Assembly (NCBI GenBank): GCA_003427395.1
Contig: BFEA01000288.1
Coordinates: forward strand, 1,603,514 to 1,625,911
Origin: Chara braunii
Taxonomy: Eukaryota; Streptophyta; Charophyceae; Charales; Characeae
DNA length: 22,398 bases
Direction: 5' to 3'
This document shows positions 8,301 to 17,882 of the stretch, piece by piece. The notes under the pieces were generated by a model that did not search any database, was not told where the DNA came from, and saw only the letters and a program-made list of their open reading frames with translations. The stretch's first letter is position 1. Each line of letters starts with the position of its first letter. The position numbers and the translations under genes were made by a program.

Positions 8301-11300
8301 ACGGGGTTTCGGGATTTTACTTACTCTTTTTAGGGATTATATCTCGATAGGCTTTCGGGGTTTCGTTACCGAAAATACACTACGGGGTTTCGAGATTTTA
8401 CTCAGTCTCTCTAGGGAATATATCTCGATAGGCTTTCGGGGATTCATTACCGAAAACATACTACGGGGTTTCGGGATTTTACTTAGCCTCTCTAGGGATA
8501 TTATCTCGATAAGCTTTCGGGGTTTTGTTATCGAAAATGCACTACGGGGTTTCGAGAGTCTACTAAGTCTCTCTAGGGATTCTATAGGCTTTCGGAGTTT
8601 CGTTACCGAAAATACACTTCGAGATTTCGGGATTTTACTCAATCTCTCTAGGGATTATATCTCGATAGGCTTTCGGGGTTTCGTTACCGAAAAAACACTA
8701 CGGGGATTCGGGATTTGACTTAGTCTCTCTAGGAATTAAATCTCGATAGGCTTTTGGGGTTAAGAGAGCGAAAATGCACTACAGGGTTTCGGGATTTTAC
8801 TTAGTATCTTGAGGGATTATATCTTGATAGGCTTTCGGGGTTTCGTTACCGAAAATACACTTCGGGGTTTCGGGATTTTACTCAATCTTCCTAGGGATTA
8901 TATCTCGATAGGCTTTCAGGGTTTCGTTACCGAAAATCCACTACGGGGTTGCGGGATTTTACTTAGTCTCTCTCAGGATTAAATCTCGATAGGGTTTTTG
9001 GGTTTCGATAGCGAAAATGCACTACAGGGTTTCGGGATTTTACTTTGTATTTCTAGGGATCATATCTCGATAGGCTTTCGGGGTTTCGTTACTTAAAATA
9101 TACTACGGGGTTTCGGGATTCTACTAAGTCTCTCTAGGGATTGTATCTCGATAGTGTTTCGGGGTTTCGTTAACGAAAACACACTACGGGGTTTCAGAAT
9201 TTTACTTAGTGTCTCTAGGGATTATATCTCGATCAGCTTTCGGGGTTTCGTCACCGGAAATGTAGTACGGGGTTTCGGGATTTTACTAAGTTTCTCTAGG
9301 GATTATATCTCGATAGGCTTTCGGGGTTTCGTTACCGAAAATACACTTCGGGGTTTCGGAATTTTACAAAATCTCCCTAAGGATTATATCTCGATACACT
9401 TTCGGGGTTTCATTACTGAAAATACACTACGGGGTTTCAGGATTGTACTTAGTCTCTGTAGGGATTAAATCTCAATAGGTTTTCGGGGTTCGATAGCAAA
9501 AATGCATTACGGGGTTTCATGATTTTACTTAGTCTCTCTAGGGATTATATCTCAATAGGCTTTAGGGGTTTTGTTAACGAAAATACACTACGGGGTTTCG
9601 GGATTTAACAAAGTCTCTCTATGAATTATATCTCGATAGACTTTCAAGGTTTCATCACCGAAAATACACTACGGGGTTTCATAATTTTACTTAGTCTTTC
9701 TAAGGATTATATCTCGATAGGCTTTCGAGGTTTTGTTACCGAAAATACACTTCGGGGTTTCAGGATTTTACTTAGTCTCTCTATGGATCATATCTCAAAA
9801 GACTTTCGGGGTTTCGGTACAGAAAATACACTATGGGGTTTCGGGATTTTACATTGTCTCTCTAGGGATTATATCTCGATAGGCTTTCGGGGTTTCATTA
9901 GCGAAAATGCATTACGGGGTTTCATAATTTTACTCATTCTTTCTACAGATTATGTCTCGATAGGCTTTCGGGTTTTCGTTACCGAAAATGCACCACGGGG
10001 TTTTGGGATTTTACTTAGTCTCTGTGGGGATTAAATGTCGATAGGCTTTCGTGGTTTCGATAGCGAAAATGCACTACGGGGTTTCGGGATTTTACTTAGT
10101 CTCTCTAGGGATTATATCTCGATAGGCTTTCGGGGTTTCATTACCGAATATACACTACAGGGTTTCGAGATTTTACTAAGAGTCTCTAGGGATTACATCT
10201 CGATAGGCTTTTGGGGTTTCGTTACCGAAAAGACACTACGGGGTTTTAGGATTTTACTTAGCCTCTCTAGGGATAATATCTTGATAGGCTTTCGGGGTTT
10301 CGTTACCGAAAATGCACTACAGGGTTTCGGGATTTTACTAAGTGTCTCTAGGAATTATATAGGCTTTCGGGGTTTCGTTACTTAAAATACACTTCGGGGT
10401 TTCGGGATTTTACTCAATCTCTCTAGGGATTGTATCTCGATAGGCTTTAGGGGTTTCGTTACCAAAAATACACTTCGGGTTTTTGGGATTTTACTTAGTC
10501 TTGCTAAGGATTATTTCTCGATAGGCTTTTAGGGTCTCGTTATCGAAAATACGCTTCGGGTTTTGGGGATTTTACTTAGTCTGTCTACGGATTATATATT
10601 GATAGGCTTTCGGGGTTTCGTTAGCGAAAATACACTTCGGGGTTTCGGGATTTTACTTAGTATGTCTAGGGATTATATCTCAATAGGCTTTCGGGGTTTC
10701 GTTACCGAAAATGCACCACGGGGTTTCGGGATCTTACTTATACTCTCTAGGGATTAGAACTCGATAGGCTTCCGGGGTTTCGATAGCGAAAATGTCTCAC
10801 GGGGTTTCATAACTTTATTGAGTCTCTCTAGTGACTACATCTCGATAGGCTTTCAGGGTCTTGTTATCAAAAATACACTTCGGGTTTTCGGGATTTTACT
10901 CATCCTCTCGAGGGATTATATCTCGATACGCTTTTGGGGTTTCTTTACCGAAAACACACTACGGGGTTTCGAGATTTTACTTAGCCTCTCTAGGGATTAT
11001 ATCTCGATAGGTTCTTGGGGTTCCGTTACTAAAAATGCACTACGGGGTTTCGGGATTTTACTAAGTCTTTCTAGGAATTATATAGGTTTTCGGGGTTTCG
11101 TTATCGAAAATACACTTTGGGGTTTCGGGATTTTACTCAACTTTTCTAGGGATTTTATCTCGATAGGCTTTCGGTGTTATATTACCAAAAATACACTTCG
11201 GGTTTTCGGGATTTTACTTAGACTTTCTAAGGTTTGTATCTCGATAGGCTTTCAGGGTCTTGTTACCAAAAATACACTTCGGGTTTTCGGGATTTTATTT

Positions 11301-11790
11301 AGTCTCTCTAGGGATTGTATATCGATAGGCTTTCGGGGTTTCGTTAGCGAAAATACAGTTCGGGGTTTCGAGATTTTACTTAGTATCTCCAGGGATAATA
11401 TCTCGATAGGCTTTCGGGGTTTCGTTACCGAAAACGCACTACGGGGTTTCGGGATTTTACTAAGTCTCTCTAGGGATTATATCTCGATAGGCTTTCGGGA
11501 TTTCCTTACCGAAAATACACTTCGGGGTTTTGGGATTTTACTTAGTTTCTCTAGGGATTATATCTCGATAGGCTTTCGGGGTTTCGTTACCGAAAATACA
11601 CTACGGGGTTTCGGGATTTTACCTAGTCTCTCTAGGGATTAAATCTCGATAGGCTTTCGGGGTTTTCGATAGCGAAAATGTAGTACGGGATTTCGGGATC
11701 TTACTAAGTCTCTCTAGGGATTATATATCGATGGGCTTTCTGGTTTTCTTTACCGAAAATACACTTCGGGGTTTTGAGAATTTAATTAGT
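5372..11790. repeat. 81-bp satellite array, about 74 monomers
   Basis: Tandem copies of an 81-bp monomer fill the region. Landmark words in order are TCTCTCTAGGGATTATATC, TCGATAGGCTTTCGGGG, TTTCGTTACCGAAAATACAC and TACGGGGTTTCGGGATTTTA. The word CGGGGTTTCG occurs twice per monomer. Variants recur: ATTAAAT for ATTATAT (near 5407, 6233, 6712, 6955, 7360, 7769, 8255, 8735, 8978, 9464, 10030, 11638), often together with GATAGCG for GTTACCG; CACTTCGG for CACTACGG; and 75-bp units lacking 6 bp (near 6555, 8577, 10351, 11073). As 81 = 27 x 3, frames stay open across many monomers on both strands. The copy count is arithmetic: array length minus the insertion, divided by 81. Unit size and organisation are satellite-like; a centromeric or heterochromatic role is only possible, not shown. 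Confidence 0.97.
5728..6142. mobile_element. 415-bp insertion in the satellite, MITE-like
   Basis: The satellite phase stops at TGTCTAG (5721-5727) and resumes exactly at a second TGTCTAG (6143-6149). Including one mismatch the duplication can be read as GTCTGTCTAG and GTTTGTCTAG. The intervening AT-rich DNA is unlike the satellite and has no coding capacity. Near its ends lie imperfect inverted repeats: GGTTAACCGACCCCCCATTT from 5734 and its counterpart at 6112-6133 ending CATTAACC. Flanking duplication plus inverted ends suggests a non-autonomous DNA transposon. The inverted ends sit 6-9 bp inside the duplication, so the exact termini are uncertain. Confidence 0.6.
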
Positions 11791-11868
11791 CCATTTGCAT
11801 TTCGACATTGACACGTGTGTATGTGTGTGTGTGCATTTTAATTTCTCCATGTGCATTTCGACATTGAC
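11791..11868. repeat. 22-bp direct repeat flanking a short GT microsatellite
   Basis: A 22-bp segment starting CCATTTGCATTTCGACATTG at 11791 returns at 11847 with one difference (CCATGTGC...). The copies are separated by a GT-rich tract (about 11813-11834). This marks the edge between the satellite and the simple-repeat region. Confidence 0.75.
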
Positions 11869-11930
11869 TCTGTCAGGCCCCTCAGACTATGCAATAATGA
11901 TCGGGTTCTTTTAATAAGTTTTATTTTTTT

Positions 11931-11940
11931 TCAATCAATA

Positions 11941-12012
<72 letters not shown>

Positions 12013-12198
12013 TATCGAATCAATCAATCTATCGATCGGGGTCGGGATCGGGGTCGGGATCGGGGTCGGGATCGTGGTGAGGTCAGGATCGGGATCTATC
12101 AAGAGGCTGATTGATCGATCGACTAATCGCGGACAATGGGGATCTGCGCCGACATCGGGGTGCGAATCAGGGTCGGCATCAGGGTCGAGATAAGCAAG
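11931..12198. repeat. (CAAT)n followed by a 12-bp GATCGGGGTCGG repeat
   Basis: CAAT units run from about 11931 to 12030 with a few interruptions. A 12-bp unit GATCGGGGTCGG then repeats from 12034 to about 12100 and decays into related GTCGG/GATC words up to 12190. The open frames here (NQSINQSINQ; DRGRDRG) are translated repeats. Confidence 0.93.
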
Positions 12199-12265
<67 letters not shown>

Positions 12266-12326
12266 NNNNNNNNNNNNNNNNNNNNNNNNNNNNNNNNNNN
12301 NNNNNNNNNNNNNNNNNNNNNNNNNN
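12199..12326. other. 67-nt A-tract ending in a 61-N assembly gap
   Basis: A runs from 12199 to 12265 and N from 12266 to 12326. The true gap length is unknown. The A-tract at the gap edge suggests assembly failure in low-complexity DNA. Confidence 0.97.
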
Positions 12327-12360
12327 GTAGGGGAGGAGAGGGCAGGGGGGGGGGGAGGGC

Positions 12361-12618
12361 GACCAATCAATCAATCATTGTTCTTCTTCGTCGTCTTCGA
12401 CCCGGACGCCGATCTCGATGCCGACCCCGACACCGACCCCGACGCCGATCATCCTGACACCGATCCCGACGCCGATCTCGATGCGGATCCCGCTACTTGG
12501 TCATCCTGACCCCGATCCTGATGCCGATCCCGACGCTGATCCCAATGTCGATCCCAACGCCGATCGCCATCCTTTGTGATTAGTCAATCGATCAACTTAG
12601 ATTGATTAATTGATTTGG

Positions 12619-12691
<73 letters not shown>
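12361..12691. repeat. C-rich GAC/GAT repeat followed by (TTGA)n, complementary in kind to the repeats left of the gap
   Basis: A short CAATCAATCAATC lies at 12363-12377. GACCCCGAC, GCCGATCCC and GATCTCGATGCC words then fill about 12398-12572, and TTGA units fill about 12601-12691. The order and strand are the mirror of (CAAT)n plus G-rich GTCGG/GATC repeats at 11931-12190. Confidence 0.85.
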
Positions 12692-12699
12692 AATTTGAA

Positions 12700-13215
12700 A
12701 AAAAAAAAAAAATTATGAATCTAAACATATCAAACATAAAGCGGGAATGAAGAAGAAGAAAAAGAAAAAGAAAAAGAAGAAAAACAGACAAAGAAAAAAA
12801 AGAAAAAAAATGCATTAAAAACATTATAAAAAAAAAAATCGTTTGGCATTTTCAAAAGTGGCAAGTTGCCATGTGGCACTTGCGCCGTTGGTCGGGATGG
12901 CGGAAGATCGGTGTGGGGTCCTGATGGGGGAGGATCGGTTGGGATCAAAGTCCGATGAACTCGTAGGTGTGTGAATTACGACAGGAGGAAGAAGAAGAAG
13001 AAGAAGAAGAAAAGAAAGAAGAAAACTTGAAGAAATCAGTCTCTCATTCTGTGTGTCTCTCTCTCAATCAATCAATAAATAAATAATTCAATAAAAAAAA
13101 ACTTGATTGATCAATCGATCAATCAATCAATCAATAAAAAAAAAAGTTCAAAAAAAGATGTGCCCCAAACCGACGATTGATTGATCAATCAATAAAAAAG
13201 TAAAAAAAAAAAGAA

Positions 13216-13256
<41 letters not shown>

Positions 13257-13257
13257 A

Positions 13258-13311
<54 letters not shown>

Positions 13312-13642
13312 GTGTGTGTGTGTGCATTGCGGGGGGAGTCGACCCCCCGGCAACCAATCAATCAATCGATCAATCAAGCAATCAATCAATCAATCGACGA
13401 AAAAAATAGCAAAAAAATAAAATAAAAAATTCGCTTCTCGCACGTGTGTGTGTTTGTGTCGACGCGTGGTCTCTGCTCAGACGAGCAAATGAGAGTGTCG
13501 AGGTCCGGGTTGAGGTCCACATCAATCAATCAATCAATCAATCACTCAATTAATCAATCAATCAATTAATCAATGAATCAATGAATTAATCAACCAATCA
13601 ATCAATTGATTGATTCATTAATTGATTGATTGATTGATTGAT
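12700..13642. repeat. Simple-repeat mosaic (A, GAA, CAAT/TTGA, GT)
   Basis: Contents in order: A-tract near 12700; GAA/AAAG at 12749-12810; a small hairpin GCAAGT 12861-12866 with ACTTGC 12878-12883; GAA at 12985-13022; CAAT at about 13065-13135; TTGA at 13217-13309; GT at 13310-13323; CAAT at 13354-13396; CAAT at 13520-13607 turning directly into TTGA at 13607-13642. The last junction is a CAAT/TTGA palindrome. No gene is recognisable. Confidence 0.88.
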
Positions 13643-13869
13643 TCCCGATCAGCGGAGGCCAGGTTCCGGGTCTGCGATCCATCTACCTTCAGGTATCGCC
13701 TTAAGGACCACATGTGCACTTTCCAATACACACGGGTGGATCGGCGTCGGGATCCAGTCGTGCGTATTCCCAGGAGGATCGATAGATCTCTCCCCCTCTC
13801 TCTCACTCCCGCTCCCTCTCGCTCAGCACTTTCCACGAGACGGTTGCAGACCGAACACCCAGGGTGCAT

Positions 13870-14075
13870 CAATCTCTCGGGTCGGTCGGGTGGGGTCGGG
13901 ATTGCGGTCGGTCGGCTCGGGTCAGGTCGGGATTACGGTCGGTCGGCTCAGGTCGGGTCGGGATTGCGGTCGATCGGCTCAGGTCAGGTCGGGATTGTGG
14001 TCGCGTCAGGATTGCAGCCGGCTCGGGATCATGGCCCGCTCAGGATCGAGTCTAGATCGAGTCGGGATCGAGTCC
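13870..14075. repeat. GGTCGGGATT / GGTCGGTCGGCTC tandem repeat
   Basis: GTCGG and GGATT-type words repeat with a period of about 30-40 bp (GGTCGGGATTGCGGTC, GGTCGGCTCAGGTC and variants), degenerating toward 14075. It resembles the GTCGG/GATC repeat left of the gap at 12034. The preceding stretch 13643-13869 is unique sequence, open in more than one frame, without a recognised product. Confidence 0.85.
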
Positions 14076-14140
14076 TTTCTCTCCCTCCTTGTTCAGATCA
14101 TTCAAGATAGCTATGGCGCATGGCGCCCAACAATCCCTCC

Positions 14141-14400
14141 CGACCAAGGAGAAGAAGTAAAGGAAGAAGAAGACCAAGACGAAGAAGAAGAAGAAGAAAC
14201 GAAGAAGAAGACCTAGAAGAAGAAAAAGAAGAAGAAGAAGAAGAAGAAGAAGAAGAAGAAGAAAAAGAAGAAAAAGAGGACAAAAAATCCACCAAGATGA
14301 AGAAGAAGACGAAGAAAAAGAAGAAGACGAAGACGAAGACGAAGACGAAGACGAAGACGACGACGACGAAGAAGAAGAAGAAGAAGAAGAAGAAGGATGA
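14141..14400. repeat. (GAA)n / (GACGAA)n microsatellite
   Basis: GAA triplets with embedded GACGAA units run for about 260 bp. Frames here give poly-Glu/Arg/Lys on plus and poly-Ser/Leu/Phe on minus. None is a credible gene by itself, although the repeat leads directly into the frame starting at 14397. Confidence 0.95.
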
Positions 14401-14795
14401 TCGAAGTTGAAGAAGGAGTTAAAGAAGAAGAAGCCAGGTTCGCCCGTGCACCACAGTCCGTTGCGGCCCCGCACGTCAACCCTGCATACTCAGCAGCAGC
14501 TCGTCGGATCGCCCAACTCACTCGTCTACTCACCTCCAAGCTGACTCGTTAGCGGATCCTCACTGATCGCGCTAACCTCAAAGTTCATAGAGAGAAAACT
14601 AATCGTGCTTGCGAAATTTATAGCATGTATGTTCGCGCGAGAGATGCGGGATTATGCCTAGGTGGAAGGAAGGAAGAGAAAGGAACTGCCTACGTCTCCA
14701 TGGCCAGGCCGCGGCATGGGGGACGTAGCCACTCTCCACACATCGATCCGGTCATGCAGTCGATCGGGCCAATTACAACAGAGGACGAAGTATGA
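14397..14795 (+). pseudogene. Open frame broken by one in-frame TAG; unknown product
   Basis: From ATG 14397-14399 the frame reads MIEVEEGVKEEEARFARAPQ and onward to ...RIAQLTRLLTSKLTR, then TAG at 14550-14552. It continues in the same frame as RILTDRANLKVHREKTNRAC and ...EIYSMYVRARDAG to a TGA at about 14793-14795. Ignoring the TAG, it is about 131 residues. The middle, rich in Leu, Lys and Arg with few breaks, could be a charged helix. The family is not recognised. The long open continuation after a single stop suggests a once-coding exon with a nonsense change; TAG readthrough, a sequencing error or chance are alternatives. The next ATG overlaps the terminal TGA (ATGA). Confidence 0.35.
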
Positions 14796-14998
14796 GCGTC
14801 AAAAACGAAGAAGGCGGGGAAAGCAGGAAAATCAAGAAGAAGAGAAATACAGTTACAATCGCGCCCGCCAAAAGTTACAGTTACACACAAGATTAAGGGC
14901 GCTATCTAGTCAGAGCCCAGTTCCTATCGCGACAAGATGTGCGCAAGCAAGAAGCGCGACGTAGAAACACAAGACAGGCGCAACTATCTGGGTAAGAG

Positions 14999-15445
14999 AT
15001 GGAGTTGGGGGAGGAGCTACAACGTGGAGCAGACGAATGGCTGATGACCTTGGAGAAGGGATGCAGGCGGTTACAGGTGATTGTGGGGGAGCTGTCTTTG
15101 CGGTCGCATGAGGGGCCAGAGGTCGAAGGGGGAGCGGTTTCTCTGGCTGATTGGTTGAAAGATATGACTGACGACATGCTGGATATTATATGGGAGCTGG
15201 AGGAGGGGCCGGATCCCCAGCTTGAAGTCTGCATCGATTGGAGGAGGGCAGATGGCATGATGTCTACCTGCTATGCCCTCTTGACCGAGGGTCGCAACCT
15301 GCACTATATGCTTGAGGACCGACTGGACGGCGATAACGAAATGGAGGATGAGGACTGGCAGGAGGATGGAGCGAAGGAAGACAAAGATAACTCTGGCGTC
15401 ATCATCACCACCACCACCACCACCACCACCACTACCACCACCACC

Positions 15446-15483
<38 letters not shown>

Positions 15484-15928
15484 CGATAACAACAACAACA
15501 ACAACAACAACGACCACATCGACAACAACAACGACGACAACATCAACAACAACAACTATAACGACAACAACAATAACAACGACGACAACGTCAGCTTCAA
15601 CAACGATAGCACGGTCGGGGAAGACGGTAAAAGCAACAAGAAGGACAACAACAACAACGATGACCACGGTAACAGCAGGACTGGCAGTAGTGACCGTGCA
15701 ACCAATTTCATCATCAGAATGGTGAGTGAGATGTCAGGATCTGACATGGACAGTGGGAAGGGGATTGGGGCTGAAACAAAGTGGTGTTTTATTCTTCCCC
15801 CCTCCAATCTTGATATGAAATTGCTTCTTGCTGTCCGACTCAGGGAGGGGGTAGGATACTCGAAGGGATTGAAATGGTCCAACCCGCAATTTCAATCAAG
15901 AAGGGCAATCAGCCTCTGCTCGGTGTGA
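14999..15928 (+). CDS. Hypothetical protein (309 aa), acidic helical N-terminus then Thr and Asn runs
   Basis: The ATG at 14999 follows an in-frame TAA (14993-14995) by one codon and has G at -3 and +4, a fair eukaryotic context. Residues 1-130 look genuinely coding: mixed composition with amphipathic-helix spacing (EELQRGADEWLMTLEKGCRR; WLKDMTDDMLDIIWELEEG) and then a very acidic stretch. About residues 137-150 are poly-Thr from (ACC)n, and about 151-200 are Asn-rich from (AAC)n, with Asp mixed in. The rest is hydrophilic, followed by a short tail. No family was recognised and no signal peptide or membrane segment is visible. A donor-like ATG/GTGAGT at 15720/15721 and an acceptor-like CCGACTCAG ending near 15843 would bound an intron of about 123 bp that keeps the frame. 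A structured poly-A-tailed segment lies directly downstream, so it could belong to a mobile element. Confidence 0.5.
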
Positions 15929-16009
15929 TGATGGAGATATGGCTGATATGGTTGATAAGGAGGTTTAGGGTTTCCCCTATGGATGACATATTTTAATTGA
16001 TAAATATAA

Positions 16010-16015
16010 AATAAA
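16010..16015 (+). promoter_or_regulatory. Possible polyadenylation signal AATAAA
   Basis: AATAAA lies about 80 bp after the stop of the 309-codon frame, in an AT-rich stretch (about 15990-16020). The hexamer is common by chance in such DNA. Confidence 0.3.
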
Positions 16016-16134
16016 CATGTTTTCATGATGGCCCCCAAGGGGAGGTGGGTAGTTTAGGGTTTCGTGCTTCGCTTTGACTTCTTTGTTGGGGGATTGATGA
16101 ACATGGGTTTTGTTAGGATAATACTTCATGGGCT

Positions 16135-16675
16135 AGAGCCTGGAGGTTAATTCTTCCCTTACGCAGGGAAGTAATCAATGCCTCGGCTCTTTTATGAGAT
16201 ATAGGTTGACGTGCGAACACACAATAGGGATGTTGGTCCCGATTTCCAGCTCATACACATCACATCTGTGTTAGGGTTTGGGTCTTGGTAGAATGACATA
16301 TCCTCACATCACTGTATAGGGATGCCGGACCCGATTTCCAGTTGTTACACACAAAAAAAAGGTTAGGGTTCTGTCTCATAGATAAGACATACATAGGCAA
16401 TTTGAGATATCAACACACCAGGTCCTCTGCATAGGGACGCTGGACCTGATTTTCAGCAGATATATTCACATTATGGTACAGGGACATTAGAACCGATTTC
16501 CAGCAGATAGATTCACATCATTGTACAGGGACACTGGACCCGATTTCCAGCAGGTGTAGCTCCCCACCAATAGATGGAGCCTTCGACGCCGGGACCTACT
16601 TAACGGGGATGCTCTTATCACCACGTTAAGTAGGTTTCCCGCATACGTAGTTTCAAAAAAAAAAAAAAAAAAAAA
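16135..16675 (+). mobile_element. Structured 3' end of a poly-A retroelement (hairpins H1, H2 x5, H3 and poly-A)
   Basis: H1: CTTCCCT 16153-16159 pairs with AGGGAAG 16165-16171 between TTAATT and TAATCAATGCC, inside an outer stem AGAGCC 16135-16140 with GGCTCT 16185-16190. H2: five copies of AGGGAC..TGGACCCGATTTCCAG begin at about 16225, 16316, 16431, 16478 and 16525; the last three are 47 bp apart, and the best can pair CTGGA with TCCAG. Then comes AGCTCCCCACCAATAGATGG. H3: CCTACTTAACG 16595-16605 pairs perfectly with CGTTAAGTAGG 16624-16634 around a loop containing TGCTCTTAT, extended by GGGA/TCCC. The A-tail is 16655-16675. The same order of elements ends the plus-strand LINE at 22167-22398, so this is probably the 3' UTR of a related LINE or a SINE using its machinery. 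Where the element begins is not clear; 15929-16134 shows nothing else. Confidence 0.7.
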
Positions 16676-16919
16676 CCTCCCCGCGATGAAATCTTTGTAT
16701 TAATTTCGCCCAAACCAGGGAAAAAGGTGCCGCAGGCCCCAAAATCACTTTCGGCATCATATTTGCACCCTGCAAAATAATTTCCCGGCATTTTTACACA
16801 GCGGCCTTTCCCGGCCAGCCAGCGTGCAAAAATGTCACCAAAAGTGATTTTGGACCTGCCGCACTTTTTTCTCCGTTTGGGGGGAAATGGATACAAAGGT
16901 TTCATCGCGGGGAGGTTTT
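16672..16919. mobile_element. Foldback MITE, 248 bp, with perfect 20-bp terminal inverted repeats
   Basis: AAAACCTCCCCGCGATGAAA at 16672-16691 is the exact reverse complement of 16900-16919. Inverted similarity continues inward for roughly 100 bp per side with mismatches: matching words include CTTTGTAT, CCAAAATCACTTT and TTTGCAC. Almost the whole element could therefore fold into one long hairpin. There is no coding capacity. The left end merges with the A-tail ending at 16675, so the target duplication cannot be defined. The superfamily is not assignable by eye. 16920-17196 has no gene; it contains a short direct repeat, ATTTG.GATTTGGGACT, at 17108 and 17146. Confidence 0.85.
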
Positions 16920-17537
16920 ATGACTTTTCCCAATAATTTTCCTCGGCCCATTAGGGGCTATACCTCCTTCCCTTTCCATCCCGATATAGGCAGTGCTGCC
17001 AGTCTGCCACTATCCCTTGCTCCTCTGCGCTTCGCTGCTGCCGGGCCATGCCAGCCTTACGGTCGCATTGCAGGCTGCGAACCCGCGCCTGCGCAGTATG
17101 TCAGTTCATTTGTGATTTGGGACTCCTTTCTGCAAATTCCCCGTCATTTGCGATTTGGGACTGACATGCTCACAGGACATCAATGTGGACTCCATTGTTT
17201 TTTTGTTTTTGTTTTTTTGGAAAAAAATAGTGAATCCATTATCAAAGCACAAACGTTGAGGCCGGGAATCCTTACAAATAACCCGGTTGGACCTTGGACA
17301 ATGGGATCTGGTCCCAGTATGACTCGACACTTTGCCAAAAATTCTCAGTCCTGTGTTCCTTTGAGCCCTCTGCTCTTTAAGTACCCTCGATACTAGCCCT
17401 AACCTATCAAGTCTATTTCGACCATCTACACAATTCTGACACTCCTTACTCATTCCAAAGCCCAATAGCCACCTTCCGCTAGATCTGCCTGCCTCCTGCG
17501 ACTAACCGAACCGAGTGCCCTGGTTCATTCTATGCTC

Positions 17538-17882
17538 CTAGCCTCCTACCTCTAGCCATGAAAATAATTCCAAATTCCATTCTCTGTTAACATTCATTAA
17601 CCAGTTTGATGTCTTACCGCGACCCCAAGTGTCCAGGAACCATCTGCAGTTACTGTTGTTTCTCTTCCCTTGGCAGCCTTTTCTGTTCCAATCTGCCTTT
17701 ATGGCCTGATGAAGTCTGGACCGAATCAGCTCCTTCGTCTCTGTGTCAGAAAAGCCCTTGCCCTTGAAAGTTGCCTTATTTCGGCAGTCCCATATGACAG
17801 AGCAGATGATCGCTCTGCAGGTCTTATGGTAAAATGCCCAAGAGGGTCCAATTTCTGTCCCAATTCTACCCCCATTCACCAC
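17538..17882 (-). pseudogene. LINE ORF2 C-terminal segment
   Basis: The stretch includes ICSVIWDCRNKATFKGKG and then a Lys/Arg-rich helix (ELIRSRLHQAIKADWNRKG). This is the usual plant LINE C-terminus after the zinc-binding domain, where 'W.IW..RN...F.G' recurs. It ends in LFSWLEVGG and a stop. It overlaps the preceding zinc-binding segment by 17 bp in another frame, which implies a frameshift near 17870. 17219-17537 reads as 3' UTR. Confidence 0.75.

Noticed and set aside
10818-11642. 274-codon repeat protein (27-residue repeats)
   Set aside because: The frame exists because the satellite period is a multiple of three. The opposite strand is open as well, there is no separate start context, and neighbouring arrays are cut by a monomer-type TAA. 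Kept only as a low-probability idea in the findings.
5372-11790. CRISPR-like or regularly spaced repeat array
   Set aside because: The repeats are contiguous 81-bp monomers without unique spacers, in eukaryotic sequence.
14120-14539. Poly-Glu/Lys, poly-Ser and poly-Leu proteins across 14.1-14.5 kb
   Set aside because: They are translations of the GAA microsatellite in different frames.
15071-15667. Minus-strand Val-rich 198-codon frame
   Set aside because: It is the antisense of the (ACC)n/(AAC)n microsatellite inside the plus-strand frame.
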